Source: Atrichornis clamosus (lineage: Eukaryota; Chordata; Aves; Passeriformes; Menuridae). Taken from it: a DNA stretch of 64,000 nucleotides. Shown here in pieces: positions 36,148 to 49,065 of the stretch (positions within the stretch are counted from its first letter, which is position 1; the number at the start of each line of letters is the position of its first letter). Location of the stretch: assembly GCA_013400975.1 (NCBI GenBank), contig WBMZ01012797.1, forward strand, positions 23,735 to 87,734, read 5' to 3'. The notes under the pieces were generated by a model. It was not told the origin of the DNA. It saw only the letters and a list, made by a program, of their open reading frames with translations, and ran no database searches. A program made the translations under genes and the position numbers.

Positions 36148-36458
36148 GGGGGCTTATAAGAAACATGGGGACAGACTTTTTACAAAGGCCTGTTGCAACA
36201 TAAGGGGTAATGGTTTTAAACTAAAAAAGAACAGATTTAGACTAGCTATAAGAAGGAAAATTTTTTACAGTGAGGGTGGTGAAACACTGGAACAGGTTGC
36301 CCATAAAAATGGTAGATGTCTTATCCCTGGAAATATTCAAGGTCAGGTTGGATGGAGCAACCTGACTGAGCTGAAGATATCTGTGCATGTTGAGGGGACG
36401 ATTGGACTAGATGACCTTTAAAGATCCCTTCCCACACAAACTGTTTCATGATTCTAGG
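36148..36458 (+). repeat. CR1 LINE 3' end, right part of the split relic
   Basis: Continuation of the CR1 at 33788-35156: 'gcttataagaaacatgggga', 'cagactttttacaaaggcct', 'aggggtaatggttttaaact', 'agatttagactagctataag', 'gtgagggtggtgaaacactg', 'gaacaggttgcccataaaaa', 'aaggtcaggttggatggagc', 'ggactagatgacctttaaag' and the end 'tgtttcatgattct'. Includes one copy of the LTR target-site duplication (36148-36152). Confidence 0.93.
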
Positions 36459-38468
36459 GCAAAGGACAGTTTAAAAATAAAAATGAATTAAATTTCTAAC
36501 TTCAACAGACAAAAGAGTGTGATAAGTCTGGACATTACCACAGGATGGTGGTCTTTCAGACTGATTTAGGAAGAACTCTCTTAATCATCACTACAAAAGT
36601 CCTTTATAGGTAGCGGTGATATCAGGACTCTTTAGTGCTTTGCCAACACATAATTAAAAAGAATGTCCTGAACTGTTGAAGTTACTGCTGTTCAGAGATA
36701 TCAACAGTCCAAAATCAGATGGATTAGGTTTACCATATTCTGTAGAAAATAGCCTGCAAAACAAATATTGCTGAGATAGAAATAGAACTTTTGTTTTTAC
36801 AGTAGAAATGTAGGAAGAGACAATGAATGAACTGAAAATTTGAAAAGTCACAGATCTAAGTCACTATTCTATTTTATAGTGAATATTAAAAATGTGCCAA
36901 AATCTGAGGTTGTGAAACAATGTTCTATTGCCATATCCTTGAGGATGTAGTATGTTCTGTAAGGAAAAGAACCTGACCATTACTTCAAGATTGAAGAGAG
37001 TTTGAAAATATTAAACAGATAAATGGACCTTCTGCTTCAAACTTCAAAAAATACAAATAGGAGGAGTTGCTTTACAAAGAAAGGAGGACAATGAACATTA
37101 CCGGAGCTGATATTTGACCAAAGGACAAAAGGAGAGATAGACGTAGATGCTGTCATTAGGTGTGGAATCTGGATTCAGTTCCTAGCAGGCTGGCATATTT
37201 TCATTTTCAGAAATATGTTCATCCAAAAGAACCAGAGTAATGTAATTGGCTTGAAAAACTGATTGATGTAGCTCTTTGAACTCAAGAGCTAGTGAGAAGA
37301 AAGGGAAGAGAAGGCTGTTGCCAGAATATGAATCTCGGTTGACTGGTAGTTCCAATAATGGCCAAGAATTAAAATATTAATATAAAGGCCTTGATAATTA
37401 AAAAGAAAAATGTGATGTTTCACTAATCAATGGGAAACACAAAATGTCTTAGAAAAGCAAAGCATGTCAGTAGGTGTCTAGCTCAAATAGGATATTGAGT
37501 GTTTGAATTTGTCATCAGAGTGCAAAGTTATGCAAGATCTGTTGTAAACGTGTATCTCTAAAATAAAAATATCCATATATGGCATTTTGCTTAATGCTGC
37601 AGTTTAATATTATAAAATAGCTTTATAGTACTGGGCAAAAGCAGGGGTTTTTGGTTGTATGCCAGCAATGCCATAACCTTGGCAATTAATTTGAAATATG
37701 TCTAGTTAACTTTGCTTGACAAAAATCTGCAGTGCATTTGTAGTAGTCTCTCTACGTATCCATTCAGACAGAGTGGTGGCCTAATGCTGTACTTACAAAA
37801 CACGTAGATCTTTCTTAATGACAGTCCAGAAACAGATCCTTACACAAAATGAAGAAAAAGATCCACTCCCCTTATTTTGCTCTGTCAATCATATTCTTTA
37901 TAAACATGAAGGAAATGATAAAGGAAAAAATATGTTTATTGATGGTTTTCTTATAGAATATTATATTTCTGATATAATTTCATAAAAAGCTTTAAGACCA
38001 ATTGAAAAAGTTAGCTCTGATATTAATGGACATGATACCAGCTTCTAAAGAGTTCTTGTCACAGCAAATGCTCAAAAAGCTATTAGTGTCACTATATCCA
38101 CTTTTTATCATATGTCTTGAAAAGGACATTTTTTTCCCCCCAGTAAATTGAAGGTCTGTTTTTCATCTGGCTCTGAGTTTGGTAAGCATTGGTTATTAGT
38201 TTAATAACTTTTGTCCTAAAAAATAACACTTGGCTGTGCTGACTGATTGCCAGAGAGTAACAAAAGAAAACACAAAACAAACTGAAAATACCTACCAAAG
38301 AGGCAAAAAAAAAAAAAAATCCCTGTACTAGTGTAGGTATTGTCAAATGCTTTAAATGATCTGAGCAATCATTGATATGGTTGCCAACTTGAGAAAGAGT
38401 GAACTTATTATGATAATATAGCTTCATTTTTATTTCTCAGATTTTCCAGAGACTTCTGAATATTGGAC

Positions 38469-38520
38469 AGTAATTTCCTATAGTGAAAATTACTATAGTA
38501 ATTTCCTGCCTATAGTGAAG
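38469..38520. repeat. Two-copy local tandem duplication, 28-bp period
   Basis: agtaatttcctatagtgaa at 38469-38487 recurs at 38497-38519 with a 4-base insertion (agtaatttcctgcctatag then tgaa). Looks like a small replication-slippage duplication. Confidence 0.75.
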
Positions 38521-41411
38521 GCACTCTCATATTAGGCTCTACAGAGTTCTGTTTTATTTTCCCTTTGTTATTCAGTTAATGAAGTTACAAGAATAGCAGG
38601 GAAAGAAGCAGAAATTATAGTTTCTTCAATACAAGGAAGAGGAAGTAGAAAAAGCTTTTGAGAAAATAAAACGCTGTCTGAATTCATCTTATGGCTTAGG
38701 CAATAATACTAAGTATCTGTTGTTAGAGTTTTTCTTTTTGCTTTAAGTCCTGTTTGATCACTCTGCTCAAAGATGACATGAGTGATGGCTCATCTTCAGG
38801 TCAAGCAAAATGTTAGTTTAAGGTGAGAAGAAGGAAAAAATTTAAATACTACCATATTTGTAGGACTTCTTTCTAAAGTCTTTGACTTCTGCTTTCAGTG
38901 TTACAAATGATATCAATCACTAGTCTGACCATGAAGCTGCTTCTCTGAGTCTCATCTCACTTCTAAATAAATGCAATAGCCCTGTACAGAGCCTATTAAT
39001 GTCATAGGCAAAGAGCCAAAATTGAAGAATAGTGGCTGGGACTAGAACCAGGCCTTTCACTTGGAAACAGATGGGGATCATGTTGAAAGAAATAAAGGAA
39101 GAAATAATGAAACAAAGAAACAAACAAAGAAAAAGCCCCTAGGGGTATGAGATACAGAGAAAAAAGATCAAAAAATAACACTTCAAAAAAATCCTCAAAC
39201 CCAAAACCAAACCCCAAGACTCAAATCTAATTAAATATTCCTTTATCTTTTTTTCTGATATACCTTTAAACATTGTCATGATCCTTCATATTAAATATAT
39301 TAACTAGACATTCAATTTTACATACAAGAAATTCCTCTCTAGTTTAGATCTAGCCATGAAACATTTTGAAATTGTTGTAGCTTTTACATTTATGTTTGAT
39401 TAAATTTAATTAAAATCCAATAGCATTCAACTGATGGGCTTTGAAATGTTAAACGTAAATAGTACATGACTGCACAATGGGATAACTTTGAAAACAAAAT
39501 TAGTAAGTTTTTCAAGCGAAGATGAATAATTCTGGTTAGTTTTTCTGTATTGTCACTAGTATTTTTAGATCTATTTACTGTAATTAGTGCCCTAGATATT
39601 TACCTTGTTAAACCTGGGTGAAGTTTATCTGATTTAGTTCCAGCATTGGTACATCATTACTTGAGACAATTTGTTGCCATTCTGCTTTGCTGTTTCTCAC
39701 ATAAAAAGGAAAATGTGGATTTTAGAAAGTATCTGTTGATACAAATCACAATTAATAGTGAAATATGTAACAGATGGTGAAACTTATAATCATTCTATCA
39801 GACTAATAGTATACTGTCTTCATTTTGGAATTTGCTTTTCCCAAAAGATGCTGTTGGGCTGAAGCCATATTGACAGCTGGTATGTTCCTAATGTAGTTAG
39901 TTTGATATACCTCATCTATTAAATTCTGTGCATTTTCCAAAATAGCAGATGACAAGTGCAATTGACCACCTGGGAAAATGCATCTTCAGTAGAAAGCTTA
40001 AAATGATCCCTTTTTTTTGTGGGGGATTGTAGAGCTATGTAATGCTTTTCTATTTTGGGTGACATTATAAACTGCTAGCCTTCTATCTGCCTTCCAAAAG
40101 TGCAGTATTTTTTGTACACACATAATGATCAAAAATAATCTCAGGACAACTAACAGATGCTACAACTATCATGCTTTTGGAAAACTATGACATGCTTATC
40201 AGCTTCTCTCTTCAAATATGGTATTTAGGAATCATGTTGCAGAGACTGAATTATCAGACAGTATTGCTGTAAAGTGAGTTCAGAATGTGTCCTGCAGAAA
40301 GCTGTATAACAGGTAGACATTTAAGAGAATCAACAATTTTTCTCTCAGGTAATGTACAGTGATATGCTTACTGGGAAACATTGTGCTGGTTTATTTGGTT
40401 TTTTCTAAATGAATGCACCCCTCCATGTTATTGATGATCCCATTATTAAAATAAGGAATCAAAATTGCTTATAATTTTGAAAACATGCAAAGTAAAATTT
40501 GTATACTATATTTGTATATATTGTACATAATTTAGACTTGCTTATATTTAAAATTCTCTGGCTTTTGAAAAGAAGTTATTTTCAAGGGTTGTTCAGTCAA
40601 TTTTAAAGTACCAGCTTTATTGATGATGCATTTAAAATCTTTACAGTCATCTGTTTTTATCCATCTATGCAATCATCTTATGTAATTATTCATTCATAAG
40701 GCTATTCTCACCAGGGGCCAAGTTGCTGCTATTTAGCTTCTTCAGCTTTTCCCATTATATAGCCAGGGGTGTTTTCAGAGAAGGGTTTAGGCACTGAACT
40801 GGCATCATACATTTGAAAAAACAATTGGTTTACCAAAAAAATGCCTACTGAGCTGTTGACTCTTGTATGGGGTGGTGGACCCAAGACTGAGGCACACACT
40901 TTTTCTGAGGACCAGTCCCAAAGTAAGATGCTGACCCTACTCATTCTTCAGGGAGTCACCTGAAGGTTAGGCAGAGCAGTGTGCTGGGGAGACCAGAGGC
41001 AAGACAGAGCCAGGGCAGGAGTGTGAGCTGCAACTGAATGTGGGTGGGGAAAGGTGATCTTGAATTATGAGAGTTGAGTTGCTAGTGTTTTGTAAAGCTG
41101 ACAGCTACTTGAGTAACTGGGAGTTGTTCTTGGGACATATAACCAATAACAAAGGGAAGAAAGTATGTGCATGAATTAAAGTATTGCTCATGTAGCGGGA
41201 TGTTTGTTTTGATTCCAGAGGGTCAATCACAGTTAATGCAGGTGAAATGTAGGGAAAGGTTGTCTGGTGAATCCCACTTGAATTTTAGAACTAGATGTTA
41301 TGCTAAGGAAGTACAGCGTCTGTAAGAAAGGGTTCAGGTTTTGAGGATATGGAGTGGGGGGGGGCAAGGTGTTGTTTTGCTATTTAGAACTCATTTTCAT
41401 TATTGTATTTC

Positions 41412-41492
41412 AAGGAGGATTAGATGGAAGATTAGATGGAGTAATAGATGGAAGAAGTGAGATGGGAGTGGAGAGAGAAGGAAAGAAGATTA
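41412..41492. repeat. Purine-rich run with 12-bp attagatgga units
   Basis: attagatgga occurs at 41419 and 41431, and aatagatgga at 41443, a 12-bp period. It then grades into GA-rich sequence to about 41490. A decayed minisatellite-like tract. Confidence 0.7.
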
Positions 41493-41623
41493 GTACCGGA
41501 ACAAGCCAGTAACACAGAAAATAAATGAAACAATCAGTAAACTCATGAAATCCAAGGCCTTTTGCATAACTAAATTACCAATAAAGCATTCTAGGGCAAT
41601 TATTGTTAAAATTAATGTTATCA

Positions 41624-41702
41624 AAATCACAGATTCACTGAATGGGTAAGGTTGGAAGAGAGCATAGTGAGTCATCTGGTCCAACCTCCCTCCTCAAGCA
41701 AG
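41624..41702 (-). repeat. CR1 LINE terminal scrap, reverse strand
   Basis: Plus-strand 'aaaatcacagattcactgaa', 'ggtaaggttggaagagagca', 'tgagtcatctggtccaacct', 'ccctcctcaagcaa' is the reversed CR1 3' end (ggaagggacct...atctggtccaaccccctgctcaagcag). About 80 bases only. Confidence 0.88.
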
Positions 41703-44700
41703 TTACTATGGAACTATTGCCAAATATAGCCATAAAATATAAAGAGTCTCATAATTAAGCTCTTATGCTATCCAAAGTTACCCATGAAAGTAGTGCTGTC
41801 TTTCTAAGAGGATGATTTACTCAAGTAAATACCAACAGGTGTAAGAACTGTATAATGTGGTCCTGAGTAATTGCATATTATTTCTTTTAAACCAGCGAGT
41901 GTTCCCTCTTGTGAATATAACCTTAACCTTCTGCTCAAGATATTTCAACACGGACCCAGAACTCATATGACAGTTGCATTATTTGATAGATGCTGAATGG
42001 ATATGTTTTATTTTGCATTTCCCTTGACAAAGACTGTGGCAAAACTGCATGATTAGTCCCTCATTGTTGCTCTTTCTTCTCTCAGTTCTCTGCAGCACTA
42101 TACAGCAATCTTACTCTAAAGCAATAGTTTGAAGTATTGTTTTTCTCCCAAAGGATATCTTCATTTAAAGGCAGAAATCTGTTTCACTACTTCATATTGT
42201 TATCTGAATAGGCTAATACAATGAAACTTAGTCAGGAAGGTGGGGATGAGGTAGGGTACTTCAGATCAAAGGTTTCATATATTTTTCCTTTAATTTCAGT
42301 CCTTGATTACAAAATTTTGTTACAAAGGGTAAAAATATCCCATTAATACCTAAGAAGACTTTTGAAATATCATTATACTGCTGCCACATATAACATTTTA
42401 ATAAATATAGCTGTCATTTTGTGAACAAAGGATAATTCTGCCCTAAGCATGTATTTAATTAATAAACTAATATTTAAAATATTTAAAATAATTTTAAAAT
42501 TTTACTTTAAACTCTTTGTACTTTAAAAAAAATTTCATTATCTACTGTCTTTATAGGACATGTCTCCACAGATACCATTTATGCAAAATAACATTTTTAA
42601 CACTCTTTTAGAAATCTCTTTCTAGGTAAGTAAAATATCAGAGTGTAATATTGCATGCGAGTAATCAAAACAATACTGAGTGGCCTGCTTCTGCTCTCAC
42701 TCATATCCGTGCAGTATTAGGAGCTTATTACAGCAAAGAGTATAAGCTAAGAATAATTAGAGCTGCAAAAATAAAACATCTAAAAAAGGAGAGAGGTTGG
42801 AATCCAACCCACAGTCGCTTAGGATTAATAACCTCATATAGTAAGTAGAGCTCAGACATTATAGGGGCACTCAGATACTGTGGTGGAGACTGCCAATATG
42901 TGAACCTGTATAGATGGATGATGGAAAACACTTATGCATTAGATCTGTCACCTTCCTAAGTAGAAACAGTATTCAACAGTTTTATGAGTAGGGTGTCTGA
43001 TAAGTTCTTTATTCACAACCATCTAGCAAAATGAATCAAAATTGCATGCATATTATTGCATCGAAGTATGGAAAAAAATGGCTGTCAGATATTTTAATGA
43101 GGAGCTTAGGATACAAACTTGGATGGATGGATTGTTAGATAGATCAACTGTTATTTATCCCTGTCTGAAACATAGCTTATTGTGATGAAGATTAAAGTTG
43201 TGTTCTCCCACGGGGTGAATTTTAGCAAAGTGCAAGTACTCAAATAAGCAGGAGAAAAAATGCTTATTTTATTATTTAGAATCTGCGTCTTTTCCCTCTA
43301 GCATAATGACACCACTGCAAAATGGTCACAGTATAAACGTGAATATATTACAAAAGCACATTTGGAAATTTTATTTAAATCCTAATAATTTTTTTTTCTT
43401 ATGAACAAACAAACTAGGACTAATACTGCACTGCACTGCTCCAGGTGTTTGGATTTTGCCTTTCTGATTTCCCATAGTGTGTTTCGTATTTGATTTGGTA
43501 TTGGCTTATAGTTGTTTTTTGGTTTTTTGTTTGCTTTCCTTTGGAAAGGCTCAAAAATTATCTTTGCTGCCCTTGATAGGATTGCATCAGGTTTAAAGAC
43601 AGAGTACTGCAATATAATGTTGAGTTATTTCAATGTCCTTTCTAAAGTCAATAGAAAGAATAATGATATTGGACATCCTTCATTGAGGAACCTACAAGCC
43701 ACCTATGTATAGTAGGAAGGATCTGACTGCAGTTTTAATAACAGTTCCTTAGGGAAATATCACCATTTGCTTTCCTACCTCTTATAATCTTTGCCCAGGG
43801 TTCTGCTCCTGGCCATTGTCAGTGACTGATTTTCAATACACCATAGCAAGGGAACTCCTCTACCACAAATAAAGCCCCAATTTGTGCAATTAGTATTATG
43901 TTCTTCATGACACGACATGAGCTTCATCCATTCCACCTTTGTGCAGTCCCTACTGATTACCAGATATGGCTAATATCAGATGCAATGCTGGATTTAAAGT
44001 CATCCTTATTTTAAGCATAGCAGCAGATGAGGGGAAAGTGCCCTCAGCTACCTGAAGGGGAAATTAAAATCATAACTGCTTACCATGGGTAATTTGTGGC
44101 CAAGGAAACATCTGGCTGGAAGCAGGAAAGCCAGAGACAACACAACTCCCTGTAAGGGAGTGATGTTTCCCTTGGTGATAAAATCAGAAACGGTCACAGC
44201 ACTGTCTTGTAGCCATCCTGACGTGCAAACACTCAGTGGCCAATTTGGGCAGCAGGTGTGGTGATGAGGGGTGGACCAATGCCAAACTGAGGCATCCTAT
44301 GTTAACCCTTACAGGATTGATGCTGGTGTAAGAGCATATAAGGTATTGGCATGTGATGAATAATCTTCCAGACTCCTTTTCGAACTGCTTATGGCAGTAA
44401 GACCCATCCAATGCATTGTTCATTCATATTTTTTAAATATGCATTTAAGCAAAAATGTGTTTTTACTTAGCCTCAAAGGGTGCAATAAAGATGTCTGAAT
44501 GTACTCCTAGCTATCAAGAGACTCTCATTACTTTTTTCTCAGTAAATAACTGGAAGCTGTGTTTTCTCCAGTTTGTTTTCACTTGTTATGGCTTCTCTGC
44601 CTGAGGTTACTCTGGTGACAACAGAGTCAGCAGAGCAGGATTTGGGCTTCCCCTATAGAGCCAAGTTTGCAACCTGTACAGAAAAAAATGCAGTTGCACA

Positions 44701-46717
44701 GCATTGCCATCTCATATGACCTATCTATGGCTTTTGCAAAAAAGGGTGAAATCTTACTTTCATTTCAGGATAAATACTGTTGGCTGATTAGGAAGCCAAA
44801 GCTTTTTCTTAGGTAACTAAATAGAGAAAATTTGCACTAACTTGCAATAAGCATGGCCACAAACAAATGAAATATTTTATGTTTCTGTAGATCTTCCAAA
44901 CAATCTTAAACTTCATGTGTGTTATCTGCCTTCCTTACACATCCTTCCACAATGTATTATTTCTTCTTCCAGTTTTAGGACAAAGTATTAATACCCAGAA
45001 CTAGAATGGAAATAAATAATTGGATATGAAAAAAAAAAAAAAGAAAATTATGTAGTCTGTCAGTATGTTTTTGTGGGAAAAATATTTCATTTGATAAACA
45101 CACACATACACACACACACACAACTCACACATACACAAATATGAAAAATGAGAAAAATGATTCAAAGATACTAAGTAGCTTGACATGTATATATAAAGAT
45201 ATATATAAAAAAATCAAGAATATTAGTAAAATCATGAGCTGAATTTTCCATCAGTTACCGAGTTTTGATGAATGCAAGGACAATATTTCTTAATGACTGC
45301 AATAAAGAATTTTAAAAAGACAGAAAACTCTCTACATCTAGTAGAAAGTCATATTGTATCAGCACCGTATTAAGATTTCATTAGTTAAATTATATACAGA
45401 AATAAAGCAAGAAAATATGTAAACTACAATACCAGAAAAAATAGACTAGAATAATTTTAAAATCTTTAAAGCTCAGTATTTGGCTCCCTTTCTGTTTCTT
45501 CTTTTGAGCTCTGACTGCAATCCAAGAGTAACTTGCAGGTGCTGCTCAGTCTGGACACTTGGATTGTGAAGTGTCAAAAAGGAAAGTGTTTCATTTGGCA
45601 TTGCGAAAATCTTAGAGGTACCAATTTACTATGCTCAGAAGTGACTGGAGAAAAATTTCTTATCTTCTTATTTTTATTCTACGGCTCTCTCTTCTTTAAT
45701 CCTCTCTAATCCACTCAAAAAATTATCAGCTAGGATTTTGCCCATGTCAAGTTTTTGAACTGAGGGTGGTTTTACTCTAGCTTTGTTCTCAGAAGCGTGA
45801 CGGCCCTTGGATCACTTTGGAACAGGAATTGAATTTTTTCCCTACTGTCATAACTCAGAGAGAATTGCAAAAGGATTTTGGATTAAAGCCACAGAAGGAC
45901 TTTATCACCCAAATCTTACCTTACCATTTCAGGAAGATTTCCCTCTCAGGTGCTGTCTGACTCATAGATGTTGATGTATATAAAACTTAAAATTGCCTAC
46001 ATGGTTAAAGGCTTGCTGGCCTAAACCCCAAGCAGGTGATTGAACACTGCTGCAATAACAGAAATGAGATCTCATATAGAAATAACAAGACATACTATAG
46101 CTTTTGGCACCATAAAGATCATATCTAAAATCTCATGAGTATTGAACATATAATTTGAAAGTATTTCTTAAAATACTAAATCCAGATTTTTCCTGTCATA
46201 GTCAATTATCAGATATATAAACATAACGTTAAATAAGCTGGTTTTATTCCTGCCACTTCTTCAGATCTCACTTGCTGGTGGTTAGGAGCCTTCATTTAAA
46301 TTCCTGTGTTTCTTCTTGGTGAATTGACACCTACTTGTTTATTTGCCAGAATTAATTAGCTCCTTGGTATCCTTGTACTTTTGCAAATAGTAATCTTACC
46401 CTTTTTTCTTCTTTTCAACAAAAGCTGTTCCTGGAATGCATATTTGACAGAGGTGTGAGCCCAAGACCTTACCTTTACCTACACTCCCCAACATAAAATC
46501 CTTACAGGTCTGAGGTGCTGATTATGCCGTGTTGTGCTGTAGCCTTCTCTGTGCCAAGCTGGGGATCCTGTTGATAAACACCACAGCCAAAATGGTGAAT
46601 AATTTAAAAAGCTATGATTGAGGATTGTTTAAAGAACTTTTGTTCTCTAGCCATCTGTTTAAGCAGCTGTTAATTATCCCAATAGCATTCCATTCACAGT
46701 CAAAAAGTCTCAATGAA
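41703..46717. other. AT-rich unique DNA, no gene seen
   Basis: About 5 kb. (CA)n lies at 45098-45138 and an A run at about 45029-45042. 44,040-44,360 is less AT-rich and holds a 79-codon reverse frame without motif. I cannot name any transposon here. Confidence 0.5.
45098..45138. repeat. Imperfect (CA)n microsatellite
   Basis: CA dinucleotides with ATA and ACT interruptions over about 40 bases. Confidence 0.85.
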
Positions 46718-47684
46718 AAGGCAGTATTGTTCAGGGTTGGTATTGGGACAGGGGATGTTTAACATCTTTGTCATGGCCTGGGCAGTGGGATTGAGTGCAC
46801 CCTCGGCGTGTTTGGTGATGACAAAGATGTGCGGTGCAATCCACAAACTGAAGGAGGGCATAACATCCAGAGAAACCTTGACAGGCTCCAGCAGTAGGCC
46901 CGTGCAAACATCATGAAGTTCAACAAGGCCACATGTGAGGTCCTGCACATGGGTTCGAGCAATCCCAAGCACAAATACAGTCTGGGCAGAGAACTGAGGG
47001 CAGCCCCGAGGAGAAGGACTTGGGAGTGTTGGTTGATGAGAAGCACAACGTGACCAGGTGATGTGTATTTGCAGCCCAGAAAGTCAAACACATCCTGGAT
47101 TGCATCAAAAGAAGTGTGGCCAGCAGTCTGAGTGAGGTGATTCTGTCCCCCTACTCCACTCTTGTGAGATCCCCCATAAAGTACTGCATCCACTTCTTGA
47201 GCCCCAACATAAGAAGGACACGGACCTGTTGGAGCAAGTCCAGAGGAGGGGCACAAAAGCTATCTGAGGACTAGAGCACCTCTCCTTTGAAGACAGGCTG
47301 AGAAAGTTGGAATTCTTGAGTATGGAGAAGAGAAGGCTCCAGGGAGACCTTAGAGCAGCCTTCCAGTACCTAAAAGGGGCCTACAAGAAAGCTGGAGGAG
47401 GACTTCTTACAAGGGCATGTAGTGCTTGGACAAGGAGGAATGACTTCAAACTGAAAGAAGGTAGGTCTAGACTAGATATTAGGAAGAAATTCTTTATTAT
47501 GAGAGTGGTGAAATATAGGAACAGGTTGCCCAGGGAAGATGTGGATACCTCATTCCTGTAAGTATTCATGTGGGATGGGGCTTCGAGCAACTTGGTCAAG
47601 TATAATGTGTCCCTGCATGTGGTAGGAGGCCTGGAACTAAATGATCTTTAAGATCCCTTCCAATTCAAACCATTCTATGATTCA
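46718..47684 (+). repeat. CR1 LINE, RT palm to 3' end
   Basis: Plus-strand CR1 starting in the reverse-transcriptase palm. The frame opening at 46713 contains MFNIFVMAWAVG, which corresponds to the CR1 'LFNIFINDL' block. The catalytic box is visible at 46811-46822 (ttt ggt gat gac, F-G-D-D) but in a shifted frame. Then follow 'gaagttcaacaaggccacat', 'gaggtcctgcacatgggttc', 'ggcagagaactgagggcagc', 'agcccagaaagtcaaacaca', 'ggattgcatcaaaagaagtg', 'gcacctctcctttgaagaca', 'cttccagtacctaaaagggg', 'tctagactagatattaggaa', 'aacaggttgcccagggaaga', and the end 'atgatctttaagatcccttc...cattctatgattca'. It is frameshifted several times and dead. The 161-codon reverse frame at 46771-47256 is its antisense shadow. 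Confidence 0.95.
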
Positions 47685-48734
47685 TTGCTTCACACCAGGG
47701 ATAGAGGATAAGAGGAATGTTCCTATGGGGTCTTATTTTAGAACATTCTTTTAGTCTTTTTTTTCAGGTCGAGACTGCTGACCACTACTATAATCAGCCT
47801 TGCTATAGTCAGGTGGAATTTGATGCTGATGGCTGACTACAGCAATATCTATCAGCTGAAAGGTAAAAGAAGTGGTCTCAGCTGCGGGAAACAGCTGCAA
47901 ACAGCTCCTGCATGCAAACAGGTGGCCTTTAATTGCACACAGGCTAGAGAAAATGAAGCGTGCTCTTGCAGGTGTTCATTGGAAGTAAGCAGTAGTGATT
48001 GCTGCTTTCAGGTGGGTGGTGAGAGGCCCTAAGTCTAGTGTTTGTCATTGAGTGCTTCTCCCCTGGAGTTAGCCCATCTGACTGCAGATGAAAAAGGCTG
48101 CTGCCTTTTATAGAGGTTTGCAACAGCCACCTCTCTGCACACCTGGGAACTGAATATGTTCTCATTTGGATTCAAAGGCAGTTGCCCAGGAACTTTACAA
48201 ACATCTTGGGCTCATTTCTTGATCACTGCAGCTGTGAGACATTCCTGCCCCTGTTCCAATCTGCAGGCATCTTCACAAGCTACTCAGTGGGCCAAAAAAT
48301 GCATATAGTGTTACAGAAAATGTCCCTGCTATGTACAATGAAATTAATAATTCCTTAAATCAATAAGTAAAACCTCTTCTGACAAATTGTAGGGTCATTT
48401 TTCTACTTTTATTATGTCACACTGGCATCCTGTAGACTTTCAATGACTAATATATGCAAACTTTTCTATTTCTCAGCAGTTTTCTGCTTATGAGACAACA
48501 ACTTCTTGAAAAATTTCTGCTCATTAGTTCCTAAATGAAAGATATTTTAGTCTCCAATGTTTATTCCATTTCTATAGTTACATTTCTCAGCTAAACCAAA
48601 TTTTTCTTTCCAGTGTAACCTATCAGAAAATTTTATCTACACATACATAAATGTTGTTCCAAGAAAATGAAAAAGAAAGCTATATTGCATCAGTCCCTGG
48701 CCATTTCTTGAGGGGCTCCATAGCTAGGACCTCT
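47685..48734. other. Unclassified DNA, moderate GC in left half
   Basis: 47,760-48,290 is clearly richer in GC than its surroundings and has 70-73-codon frames on both strands with no domain. It could be an unrecognised repeat. 48,290-48,734 is AT-rich unique DNA. Confidence 0.35.
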
Positions 48735-49065
48735 GATTTTGCCATTACCAATTAGAAAATCATGACCTCGACCTGGCAGTGCCAGATTTCAGCCTATTCA
48801 TGGCCTGAGCTGGGTGTCGCTGGTTTAATCCCAGTGTCACAGCCAGTGACTGCTGATTCCCCTGCTCCAGCTTCAGCTCTGGGGTGGCCCCCCTGGGGAC
48901 ACACACTCCTCCCCAATCCCCCAAGTCATTGTCTGCCAAATGATATCCCTCCATGTGCATGGGGCTTGAGGACACTGCCAGGCTCCAGTGGGAGAGAAAA
49001 GTGGTCTGTGCTTAAAATAATAAGAAAACTAAACCAAGAAAAGCCCACATCCAAGCAGGAAGAAA
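48735..49065 (+). repeat. Unclassified GC-rich dispersed repeat, copy 1
   Basis: Homologous to 54750-55085 in the same orientation. Shared phrases include 'cctgagctgggtgtcgctgg'/'ccagagctgagtgctgctgg', 'tttaatccc'/'tttaacccc', 'cccctgctccagcttcagct'/'cccctgctccagcctcagtt', 'ctggggtggccc', 'cactgccaggct'/'cagtgccaggct' and a 3' A-rich end with aaaccaa. It carries many TG/CA where the other copy has related dinucleotides, as expected of a CpG-rich ancestor. I do not recognise the family; a GC-rich LTR or a nonautonomous element would fit. The 108-codon plus frame at 48762-49088 lies inside it. The strand is arbitrary. Confidence 0.7.

Larger units (their letters stand above)
36459..41623. other. 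AT-rich unique DNA, no gene seen
   Basis: About 5.2 kb with no named repeat. Local features: a two-copy duplication at 38469-38520, an A run at about 38308-38321, an A/purine-rich patch at 39,060-39,220, and a GATGGA-type run at 41412-41492. 40,680-41,040 is less AT-rich with no motif I recognise. The 111-codon reverse frame at 38092-38427 is low complexity (phenylalanine run from the A tract) and not a gene. Confidence 0.55.

Noticed and set aside
46771..47256. 161-codon reverse frame
   Set aside because: Antisense shadow of the plus-strand CR1 at 46718-47684.
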